From Flavobacteriaceae bacterium (GTDB lineage Bacteria > Bacteroidota > Bacteroidia > Flavobacteriales > Flavobacteriaceae): a DNA stretch of 11,551 nucleotides. The notes below the pieces were generated by a model. That model was not told the origin of the DNA and did no database searches. It saw only the letters and a program-made list of their open reading frames with translations. The position numbers and the translations under genes are program-made. Numbering within the stretch: position 1 is the stretch's first letter; every line of letters starts with the position of its first letter. This document shows positions 1-6,956 of the stretch, piece after piece. The stretch is from the NCBI GenBank assembly GCA_030633285.1, contig DAOVTC010000013.1, positions 1-11,551 of the forward strand. The letters are read 5' to 3'.

Positions 1-314
1 GATTGTTTGTCATTATATCGTATATCACCAAAATTATGAGCAAAAATTATTTGATCAATTTCTTCGGGATTTATATTTGCATTTTTTATGGCAATTTTAG
101 AAGCAATTGTTGCTGCATCGCTGTTTTGTAATTCAGGTTCTAAATATCTACGTTCTTCAATACCAGTTATACCTTTAAATTTTTCAATAATAATTTCATT
201 TGAAACTTCAAGAGATTCATTTTTTTCACCATAAAATTCTTTATTTAAAAAATCTGAATTTTTTTTGATGACTTTTGGAATATAGCTACCAGTTCCGGTT
301 ATGATTGATTTCAT
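1..314 (-). CDS. Ketoacyl-ACP synthase III (FabH-like), N-terminal part, cut by window edge
   Basis: The frame opens with ATG at 314 and stays open for 104 codons to the left edge. It begins MKSIITGTGSYIP, the usual N-terminal strand and glycine turn of the ketoacyl-ACP synthase III thiolase fold. It then shows KFKGITGIEERRYL (about residues 46-59), the conserved 'tGI..R' segment of FabH proteins, and IIFAHNFGD (about 91-99). FabH enzymes condense acyl-CoA with malonyl-ACP; the catalytic Cys-His-Asn residues lie beyond the edge and cannot be checked. The extended N-terminal region with an EFYGEK stretch resembles the secondary FabH paralogues common in Flavobacteriia more than the single housekeeping enzyme, so the exact substrate is open. 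The start lies 21 nt after the stop of the small membrane protein upstream, so it is probably the last visible member of that transcript. The family assignment is firm; the specific role is inference. Confidence 0.85.
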   Translation of the reverse strand, partial: MKSIITGTGSYIPKVIKKNSDFLNKEFYGEKNESLEVSNEIIIEKFKGITGIEERRYLEPELQNSDAATIASKIAIKNANINPEEIDQIIFAHNFGDIRYNDKQ

Positions 315-335
315 GTTAGTTTCAATGTTTGTTAT

Positions 336-740
336 TTAAAAGAGTATTGCTGTAAAGACACCAAAAATAATAAATAATAAGTTTAAACTCATAAGTATAA
401 TTGTTAGAATTCCAATAAATTTATAATGTGATTTTAATTTTTTCAGTCCAAAGGTAAGTAAATCGGTATCATTGTTTTTTATTGCATTTTTAATGTTATT
501 GCCAAATTGGAATAAAAAATAAATTGGAATAAATGAAATACCTGCTAAAATTAGATAAAAAAAAGAAAAAAATTGAGTTGGAACACCTAAAGCATCATTA
601 GGTATTTGAGATAGAATAGTTCCCATACTAAATGACATGATAATCATTAGTCCAATACCAATAAATCCTATAATAGATAAAATGATTGCCCACTTTGCTG
701 CTTCGTTAAGAAATTTTTTGGCTTGTAGATTTAATTCCAT
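336..740 (-). CDS. Small DUF5362-like integral membrane protein
   Basis: This 134-residue protein has a short amphipathic start (LNLQAKKFLNEAAKWA), a first membrane helix at about 17-40, a second at about 56-77, a charged amphipathic stretch at 78-104 (NNIKNAIKNND...LKKLKSHYKF), and a long hydrophobic C-terminal segment at 106-133. This order (a 'FL.EAAKWA' opening, a helix, then 'L..GLKKLKSHYKFIGI' before the last helix) matches what I recall of the DUF5362 family, which is widespread in Bacteroidota and has no known function. There is no signal peptide and no catalytic motif. It sits 62 nt downstream of the truncated hemoglobin gene and 21 nt upstream of the FabH-like gene. The ATG at 740 is the only sensible start. 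The membrane topology is clear from the sequence; the family name rests on memory of its pattern, and function is unknown. Confidence 0.75.
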   Translation of the reverse strand: MELNLQAKKFLNEAAKWAIILSIIGFIGIGLMIIMSFSMGTILSQIPNDALGVPTQFFSFFYLILAGISFIPIYFLFQFGNNIKNAIKNNDTDLLTFGLKKLKSHYKFIGILTIILMSLNLLFIIFGVFTAILF

Positions 741-802
741 TTGACCTATTATTTTATTTTGTTAAATAAAAAGTAAATGTAATTAAATTTTTAAATAGGG
801 AA

Positions 803-1180
803 TTAATAATTTAAAGTTTTTAATTGCATAACAGTAGCAATAGAAGTAGCTCTGTTTTTTGCAGTATGAGCATTATTACCAATGAAATATTCATCAATAG
901 TTTGATGGAAGTGACTTAACCATAAATCAAAATGTAATTTTTTAAAAGGCTTCTCTTTGTTAAGTTCAATATGTGGAAGCATAGCATTTCTTTGGTAAGT
1001 GCCTGAAAAAAAAATAATATTATCCCAAAAATCTACCAGAATTTGTAGATGTTTTTCTAGTTCATCTGCTTGATTGAATTTTTCAAAGAAATGTTTCATA
1101 TTTTCATCCGTAAGTAATTTTTTATAAAATTCATTTACAATTAAGTAAATATCTTCACGGTTTACTATATCATTTTTCAT
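803..1180 (-). CDS. Group III truncated hemoglobin
   Basis: This 125-residue protein aligns by eye along its whole length with group III truncated hemoglobins such as Campylobacter Ctb. Visible heme-pocket residues are Tyr19 (position B10, in NEFYKKL), His44 (E7, in LEKHLQIL), Phe51-Trp52 in the E helix (DFWDNI), His70 as the probable proximal F8 ligand (MLPHIEL), and Trp87 (G8, in HFDLWLSHF). These proteins bind heme and small ligands such as O2, NO or CO in the cytoplasm; in group III the physiological role is poorly defined, with peroxide or NO chemistry proposed. The ATG lies only 5 nt after the cdd stop, so translation with cdd is likely coupled. Length is normal (family about 120-135) and no key residue is missing. 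The fold assignment is secure; any link to secretion or nucleoside metabolism is speculation from position only. Confidence 0.93.
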   Translation of the reverse strand: MKNDIVNREDIYLIVNEFYKKLLTDENMKHFFEKFNQADELEKHLQILVDFWDNIIFFSGTYQRNAMLPHIELNKEKPFKKLHFDLWLSHFHQTIDEYFIGNNAHTAKNRATSIATVMQLKTLNY

Positions 1181-1185
1181 CAGTT

Positions 1186-1668
1186 TTATAATAGAGTTTT
1201 GTCAAAAGCAAGTGGAAGTAAATCATTTATTGAACTAGCTTGAATAATTTTACCAGTTTCGCCAGTAAAAAATATTTCAATATTTTGTGCCTGATTAATT
1301 TCGTATTCCGCTATAGTTTGTCTACATGCACCACATGGAGAAACAGGTTTGTTAACAATACTTATTTTAGAACTAGCAGAAATAAATATTTTTTGAATTT
1401 TTATTTTAGGATATTGAGAAGCTGCATTCCATATAGCTACTCGTTCAGCACACATACCAGAAGGGTAAGCGGCATTCTCTTGGTTGTTGCCAAGAATAAT
1501 TTTACCATTTTCTAGTAATAATGATGCTCCTACACTAAATTTTGAGTATGGAGAATATGAATTTTTTCGAGCTTCAATCGCTTTTAAATGTAAACTTTTA
1601 TCAGCTGTAGAAAGCTCATTTGAGTTTTCGTAAATAGAAAATTTTGAAGTAATTTTTATCTCCTTCAT
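1186..1668 (-). CDS. cdd: Cytidine deaminase
   Basis: The enzyme hydrolytically deaminates cytidine and deoxycytidine to uridine and deoxyuridine in pyrimidine salvage. The zinc site is complete: Cys73 with the catalytic Glu75 in MCAER, and Cys112 and Cys115 in PCGACR. The substrate-binding region SPYSKFSVGA (39-48) and NQENAAYPSGM (62-72) are also present. At 160 residues it is longer than the classic tetrameric bacterial enzyme of about 130; the extra 20 or so residues lie at the N-terminus (KITSKFSIYENSNELS) and are, as far as I recall, usual in Flavobacteriia. The ATG at 1668 is the natural start. It lies 95 nt downstream of porV, and finding cdd directly after porV is a recurring arrangement in flavobacteria. 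The truncated hemoglobin gene begins 5 nt after its stop. Confidence 0.96.
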   Translation of the reverse strand: MKEIKITSKFSIYENSNELSTADKSLHLKAIEARKNSYSPYSKFSVGASLLLENGKIILGNNQENAAYPSGMCAERVAIWNAASQYPKIKIQKIFISASSKISIVNKPVSPCGACRQTIAEYEINQAQNIEIFFTGETGKIIQASSINDLLPLAFDKTLL

Positions 1669-1763
1669 CTGTATAAATTTATTGTCTAAAACGGTAATAT
1701 AGAATACGTTTATTTATCATCTTTGAAAATATAGAATAACTGATAAAATACATTTAATGATGA

Positions 1764-2909
1764 TTAAAAATATTCATAGACATCTCCTAAATTTATAGTC
1801 AGTGAAAATCGTAAAGTACTTTCTAAAGGATTAGTAACATCTGATGCATTTATTAGATATGAAAGGTCTAAAGTAGAACTTCTAAATTTAAACCCAGCAC
1901 CAATTGTGAAAAATTGTCGGTTACCTTTATTTGGGCTTTCATGGAAGTAACCAGCTCTTACGGCAAATGTTTTGTCGTACATATACTCTGCACTTAAAGC
2001 CCAAGCAACTTCTTCTAATTCTTCTTCAAAGCCTCTGGGAGCATCATAAAATGATTGAAACATACCTTTTAAAAAACCAACATTATCATCTTTTCCTGCA
2101 ATTATTTCACCAGTTTCATTATTAATGATTGGTGGGGTTGGTACTAATAATTTGTTAAATTCAAGATTGGCAGTAATGGTATTAACATTATCTAAAATAA
2201 AATCAAATCCACCACCTAATTTTAAATTTGTTGGAATAAAGCTTTCTTCACCTCCAATTACAAGCTCCACTTTCGGACCAATATTTGAAATATTAAAGCC
2301 ACCTCTCCATTTACCATTAAAATCACCTAAATTCATTTCTTCACTTTGGTAATAACCGGATAAATCAACAGAAAAAGTATTAATAGTTTGAATCTCTGAA
2401 TTTTCAATCCTTAAAGTTAAATCAGAATGGATAAATCTTAAACCAACTGCCATTGAAAAGTTTTCATTTAATTTCATAGCATATGAACCATCAAAAGAAA
2501 ATTCATTTGGGTTTTCTGATCCTAAACTTATTCCTAGATCATCTGTTAAGTCAATAGAGCCTAATGAAAAATAAGTTAGACTTGCTCCCCATGCACTTTT
2601 TTCATTAATTCGATTAGAAACAAAAGCGCTAGTTAAACTAACATCGTTAGTTAAATTTCTAAGCCAAGGCGTATAATTTAAACCAATTTGCCATTGAGAG
2701 CTAGAAAACGCATATTTTGCTGCGTTGTAGTGTTGTGAACTAGCGTCAGGTGTTGTAGCTACTCCCATATCAGCCAAACCTCCGGATCGAGCATCGGGAG
2801 CTATTAATAAAAAAGGAGAAGCTGTAGTGATAGGATTATTTTCATCTTGAGTATAACCGTTGAATATTCCTAAAAAAAATGTGATGAGAACTAAACTTAA
2901 TTTTTTCAT
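1764..2909 (-). CDS. porV: T9SS outer-membrane beta-barrel protein PorV (LptO)
   Basis: PorV is a FadL-like outer-membrane barrel of the type IX secretion system. It binds the C-terminal sorting domain of cargo leaving the translocon and delivers it to the sortase PorU. The 381-residue product has a signal peptide (MKKLSLVLITFFLGIFNGYT, cleavage near residue 20) and then the hallmark PorV start at 27-65, with SPFLLIAPDARSGGLADMGV, the TTPDASSQHYNAAK turn, and repeated amphipathic strands to a C-terminus ending in aromatic residues (TINLGDVYEYF), as expected for a barrel. The frame can be extended upstream to a TTG at 2921, but the ATG at 2909 begins directly at MKK and gives a clean signal peptide, so I prefer it. 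It starts 34 nt after porU ends, which fits co-expression of partner proteins. I see no clear Shine-Dalgarno sequence. Confidence 0.95.
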   Translation of the reverse strand: MKKLSLVLITFFLGIFNGYTQDENNPITTASPFLLIAPDARSGGLADMGVATTPDASSQHYNAAKYAFSSSQWQIGLNYTPWLRNLTNDVSLTSAFVSNRINEKSAWGASLTYFSLGSIDLTDDLGISLGSENPNEFSFDGSYAMKLNENFSMAVGLRFIHSDLTLRIENSEIQTINTFSVDLSGYYQSEEMNLGDFNGKWRGGFNISNIGPKVELVIGGEESFIPTNLKLGGGFDFILDNVNTITANLEFNKLLVPTPPIINNETGEIIAGKDDNVGFLKGMFQSFYDAPRGFEEELEEVAWALSAEYMYDKTFAVRAGYFHESPNKGNRQFFTIGAGFKFRSSTLDLSYLINASDVTNPLESTLRFSLTINLGDVYEYF

Positions 2910-2943
2910 GTATTGAATCAATTGTAGAGGATTAATCTATAGT

Positions 2944-5900
2944 TTATTGCAAAATAACTAATTTTTCAATTTTTTCTGCTTTTGTATTTGTTAATAAAGA
3001 TTTAACTTGAAGCTTATATATATAAACTCCCTTACCAATTTTATTGCCAAAATCATCAAGACCGTTCCAAGTTATTTCTCTTGATAAAAGTCCATCAGAT
3101 TGCACAGATTGGTTAAGGGTTTTAATGAGTTTTCCAGACACCGTAAAAATTTGAACTTGTACCTCTAACGTCTCATTTGGTTTGTTGTGATTAAACCAAA
3201 ATTCAGTATAGTTTACAAACGGATTTGGATAATTCAATACGTTACTTAAAATTAAATCATTGTCATCAACTACAATAAAACTTAACGTAGCTTCAGAAGG
3301 ATTATTGTATGTATCCCAACATTTAAATTTAATGATATGTAGACCGGGTTCTAAATTGCGTAAAGGGAATTTAACTTTGCCTTTTTTAAAGTCGTTTAAT
3401 TCAGTTTCATAATAATCATTTAATACAAATGGATTGGCATTATCATCATCTAAAATAGCAATAATATCATGATCAACTGCTGTAATGGAAGTGTTGATGC
3501 CCGAGTTGTCTTCTAAAATGGCATATATTATTGGAGATTCGCTTGTATTTCCACCATCTACAAAAGATTCATCATTCATAAATAATTTGATTAATGGTCC
3601 TTCATTATCTGTTGGGGCATTAGGATCAATTCCACCAATTTTTATTTGTAAATTATAACCTGATTTATCTGTTTTTTTATCATCAGCATAAAAGCTTATT
3701 TTGGCATTTCCATAAGCAATCCTTATATCTTTTGGTACAATAAAATCAAATGAGAAATTTCCGTTATTAATTGATGCTCTGCCTCTAAAAATTTTACTTT
3801 CAATAGAAGTGAATTCCATTTTTTTACCAAAATTATCATTGTCTAATGTAGTTTTGTTCAAAGGTTTGTCATATATGGTAGCAGATAGAATTCCGTTAAA
3901 ATTATTCAATATATTATTTTGATCATCAGTTATGATTCCTTCAAACTTAATATGTGATAAAGCTTTTAATGTATCTAAACTTTGGTTAATGTCTTTATCG
4001 TTCATTTTTGTAATGATAATATTTGGTTTAGGTTGTGCAAGTTTCATTGCAGGATCACCAAAATTATAAACAAAAAATCGTTGGGCAGATGAAAATTCAT
4101 GCTTGGTATTCATTAGTGATTCAGCTATTGTATAATCTTCATTTTGAAAATTAAATAATTTTTTTACCAAACTTCTATTGAAATTTTGACCAACACTTAT
4201 AAAAATTTCACGTGTAGTGGATATCATATTCGTAGCACCTCCATTTTGATTTAAAAAAGTAAGCTCTCCTGCAGTTATTTGTAAAGGGTTATCAAACCTA
4301 GAAAATTCACAGGTTACTGCTATAAATAAAGGTAGTGTGTTTAAATTATTCCAGCTTTGTATTTGAGGTACTTCTAAAATTCGTTCTTGAGCCCAGCCAT
4401 TAATTCCACCATGACCAAAGTAATCAACTACTAAGGTTCCGGTTTCAACAGAATTTGTAATAGATTCGTTAACTGTTGGGTATCTTTCACCGCCAGCAGA
4501 AGTAACTTGTTGATGGGCGTCAGCATATATTTTTTTGATGTTAAAACCTGGTTTGTTAATTTTAATATCTTCTGTAATTAGATCAACTGTCTTCTGTAAA
4601 ATAAATTCAGAAGGTTTATCAGGGTCGTCAGCTACAAAAGTTAAGTTATTACGCCAGTCACCATATGAATTGGTACTGTAATAATTTAATGTTTTGTCAA
4701 CAGCTTTTTGTGCTTCAAGTATTGTTGTTACAGGATATCTTCCTGTGGCTACATCTTGGAAATCGTTGGGAGTAAGTTCCCCTTCAACATCATCCATAAT
4801 TCCAAAATAATCATCTGTAACATAAGAAGTTACTAAATTAAAGCTTTCAAAAGATTGAAATGCAGGAACTATATTATTGTTGTTGGTTATTTTATCTTTA
4901 AAATCAAATGATGAATCGCCAAATAAACAAACATATTTAACTTTTTTATCAGTTGTTGTTGCATTGAGATATAAAAACCGTACAAAATCTCTTATGGCTG
5001 TTAAATCAGGTGATCCTGAACCAAATTCGTTATAAATTTGATTGATGTCAATTACTTCTGTGGTTAAATTTGAATTATTACGGTGGTAATCAGCTAATCT
5101 TTCGGCTTCATTTAAAAGATAATTTTGCGTAATAATTACATAATCAATATCTTGTAATTTATGTAAATTTTGATTGTCAACAATATTATTGTCAATTGTT
5201 TCTGGAACAAAAAAATCATTTTCATTGATAACTATAAATTCTTTTAATTCACTTCCAAAGGATTTAAATGTAAAATCCGAATTATCTGATTCGTTATTGA
5301 TCTGTTTTGGATTTATATAATCAGATACATCCCAAACTTGGTAAATATTTGAGTTATTTTGTATTTGGTATTCATAAATATTATTGATATTGGTTGTGTT
5401 AATATTTCTAAATGAAAATTGCTTATCATGAGCAATTAGTTTTTTTGTGCCTAAAATTTCTATATAGTCTAAGTAAGCTTTTGCAGATGGATTTCCGAAA
5501 TTGTTATAAATAATTTCAACATTTAATTGCTCTTGGTTTGAATTTGTGCTTTTGAATGACTCACTAGAAACAGCTAAATTATAAGAAGATTCTGATAATG
5601 CTGAAAAATTTAAATTTATTAAATCTACTCCATTTATTTTAGCATTCATTTGGGTATCGGTAAAAGAAATTGCTACACCTCGAATTCGTAAAGTGATATC
5701 CTCACTTTCGTCTATATCATTAAAGTTAAAACGAAAAGTTTGGTTTTCATTAAAACTAAAATCTTCTCCCAGCCATTGCTGTCCGTTTGCAAAAAGATTT
5801 ACTTTTTCAATTTCATGAACCAAAAAATCTTGGTAGTTATTAATTTGTTGATTTGCCGGTAGAGTTATTTGATCTGATGAAGAAATTCTTTTACCAGCCC

Positions 5901-6774
5901 CGTTATCAACAGTAATAAAATAATAAGATTTGTCACTGTAAATATTATTTTGATGCTTTGTTAAATTAAAATCTAAAGTATTTATTTCCCATGATTCTGG
6001 ACCCTTGGCGTAGAACAAAATAAAATCATTATTATCAAATGCACCATCATCATCGCCTTCAATATAAATGGCGTTTTCTTGTAAGTCATCATATCTGAAA
6101 TCACTATTTAATTGTGGTAAAATAGAGCCTCCATTACCATAGATTTTAATATTATTAGGATTGAGGTTAGTTGTGTTTATTCCTATTTTTTGTAATAATT
6201 GATTGTCAATTTTATATACTCCAGTTGTATCAACAGAAAATTTATACCAGGTTCCACTAGCTAAAACTGAGTTTGAAGTATAAAGAGGAACAGGTGCATT
6301 TTTATTTTTTACTAAGTTGTTTTTGGGTTGAAGTCGATATTCTAGATTAAAAGAAATTATTTTTTTGATTTGATTGTTTTCTTTAATTAAAGGAGTTAAA
6401 ATTAGTTTTGCAAGTGATTTATTTTTAGCAATACCAATTTTAAATGTACTTTTGAATTCAGTAGGTACTTCGTCAAGATTGATGTTTTTAGTTAAATTTT
6501 TGGATAGATTTGATAATTTAACATTTTTAATTTGATAATCTTGTACTAATAAGTTGTTTTGAACGTTAAAAGTAGTAGAATAAGTAGGTACATTATATTG
6601 GTTGAAGAAATTATCTTCAACTAAAGGAAGTGTTATAGTATTATTTTTGTTTACTTGTATTGATGAATTGTCATTCCATTTTAAACTGAAATTCTTAGTT
6701 TCAACATTTTGTGAAACCAAAAATGTAATTTGGAGAAAGAAAATTAAAACAGAAAAGTACCTTTTAAAAAGCAT
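2944..6774 (-). CDS. porU: T9SS C-terminal signal peptidase / sortase PorU (peptidase family C25)
   Basis: PorU is the surface-exposed, gingipain-related cysteine protease that removes the sorting domain from T9SS cargo and attaches the cargo to the cell surface. The 1276-residue protein has a signal peptide (about 1-21), an N-terminal pro-like beta region (22-155), a second beta-rich region (165-530), and the C25 caspase-like domain (about 540-915). The catalytic pair is visible: His788 in DYFGHGGING and Cys822 in AVTCEFSRFD. Two Ig-like regions follow (about 930-1050 and 1055-1170). The C-terminal hundred residues resemble a type A sorting domain / FlgD Ig-like fold (NYPNPF at about 1181-1186, then GKLIKTL and GKGVYIYKL). 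PorU is known to keep such a domain uncleaved, as its tether to PorV. Length is normal for flavobacterial PorU. It is the first gene of the minus-strand train, divergent from gldJ and 34 nt ahead of porV. Confidence 0.96.
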   Translation of the reverse strand: MLFKRYFSVLIFFLQITFLVSQNVETKNFSLKWNDNSSIQVNKNNTITLPLVEDNFFNQYNVPTYSTTFNVQNNLLVQDYQIKNVKLSNLSKNLTKNINLDEVPTEFKSTFKIGIAKNKSLAKLILTPLIKENNQIKKIISFNLEYRLQPKNNLVKNKNAPVPLYTSNSVLASGTWYKFSVDTTGVYKIDNQLLQKIGINTTNLNPNNIKIYGNGGSILPQLNSDFRYDDLQENAIYIEGDDDGAFDNNDFILFYAKGPESWEINTLDFNLTKHQNNIYSDKSYYFITVDNGAGKRISSSDQITLPANQQINNYQDFLVHEIEKVNLFANGQQWLGEDFSFNENQTFRFNFNDIDESEDITLRIRGVAISFTDTQMNAKINGVDLINLNFSALSESSYNLAVSSESFKSTNSNQEQLNVEIIYNNFGNPSAKAYLDYIEILGTKKLIAHDKQFSFRNINTTNINNIYEYQIQNNSNIYQVWDVSDYINPKQINNESDNSDFTFKSFGSELKEFIVINENDFFVPETIDNNIVDNQNLHKLQDIDYVIITQNYLLNEAERLADYHRNNSNLTTEVIDINQIYNEFGSGSPDLTAIRDFVRFLYLNATTTDKKVKYVCLFGDSSFDFKDKITNNNNIVPAFQSFESFNLVTSYVTDDYFGIMDDVEGELTPNDFQDVATGRYPVTTILEAQKAVDKTLNYYSTNSYGDWRNNLTFVADDPDKPSEFILQKTVDLITEDIKINKPGFNIKKIYADAHQQVTSAGGERYPTVNESITNSVETGTLVVDYFGHGGINGWAQERILEVPQIQSWNNLNTLPLFIAVTCEFSRFDNPLQITAGELTFLNQNGGATNMISTTREIFISVGQNFNRSLVKKLFNFQNEDYTIAESLMNTKHEFSSAQRFFVYNFGDPAMKLAQPKPNIIITKMNDKDINQSLDTLKALSHIKFEGIITDDQNNILNNFNGILSATIYDKPLNKTTLDNDNFGKKMEFTSIESKIFRGRASINNGNFSFDFIVPKDIRIAYGNAKISFYADDKKTDKSGYNLQIKIGGIDPNAPTDNEGPLIKLFMNDESFVDGGNTSESPIIYAILEDNSGINTSITAVDHDIIAILDDDNANPFVLNDYYETELNDFKKGKVKFPLRNLEPGLHIIKFKCWDTYNNPSEATLSFIVVDDNDLILSNVLNYPNPFVNYTEFWFNHNKPNETLEVQVQIFTVSGKLIKTLNQSVQSDGLLSREITWNGLDDFGNKIGKGVYIYKLQVKSLLTNTKAEKIEKLVILQ

Positions 6775-6812
6775 AATAAAATAATACTGAGTTTATATTT
6801 TATAATATTTTA

Positions 6813-6844
6813 CAACGTTACATATAATAAAGAAAAAAAACAAT
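6813..6844 (-). promoter_or_regulatory. Candidate porU promoter (Bacteroidota sigma type)
   Basis: Read on the minus strand, ATTG (6844-6841) is followed after exactly 20 nt by TAACGTTG (6820-6813). This fits the Bacteroidota primary-sigma pattern of a TTG -33 element, 19-21 nt, then TAnnTTTG, with one mismatch in the -7 box. Transcription would begin near 6806 and leave about 30 nt of untranslated leader before the porU ATG at 6774. A second -7-like box with a perfect match, TATTTTTG at 6872-6865, lies further upstream but has no good -33 partner. Confidence 0.5.
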
Positions 6845-6895
6845 CGTTATACAAGAATTGAGAGCAAAAATATATTATTTATACAGAATAAATGA

Positions 6896-6926
6896 TTCAA
6901 GTAGAAAGTATAATTAAATATTTTTG
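6896..6926 (+). promoter_or_regulatory. Candidate gldJ promoter (Bacteroidota sigma type)
   Basis: On the plus strand TATTTTTG (6919-6926) is a perfect match to the Bacteroidota -7 consensus TAnnTTTG. Nineteen nt upstream lies TTCA (6896-6899), a half-match to the TTTG -33 element. The predicted start near 6932 gives a leader of about 25 nt before the gldJ ATG at 6957, a common length for flavobacterial genes. No Shine-Dalgarno sequence is seen; the leader is A-rich, which is usual in this phylum. Confidence 0.5.
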
Positions 6927-6956
6927 TCTTTATTTAAAAAAATCAAACAATAAATT

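Noticed and set aside
741..802. Promoter for the small membrane protein (TACATTTA on the minus strand)
   Set aside because: The -7 box has one mismatch and the -33 region only TT; in such AT-rich sequence this is expected by chance.
1240..1515. 91-codon plus-strand open frame opposite cdd
   Set aside because: It lies wholly antisense to a well-supported enzyme gene, and its translation shows no recognisable domain.
1669..1763. Promoter or terminator between porV and cdd
   Set aside because: Only AT-rich partial matches such as TATATTTT on the minus strand, with no -33 partner and no stable stem followed by T.
1931..2352. Two plus-strand open frames opposite porV
   Set aside because: Antisense shadows of the PorV barrel gene with no domain, signal peptide or promoter.
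2907..2921. TTG at 2921 as the porV start
   Set aside because: It adds only four residues before an ATG that opens a standard MKK signal peptide; no ribosome-binding evidence favours the TTG.
6602..6784. 60-codon plus-strand open frame reaching the porU-gldJ spacer
   Set aside because: Nearly all of it overlaps the porU 5' end in antisense; composition is random-looking, and no -33/-7 pair fits upstream.
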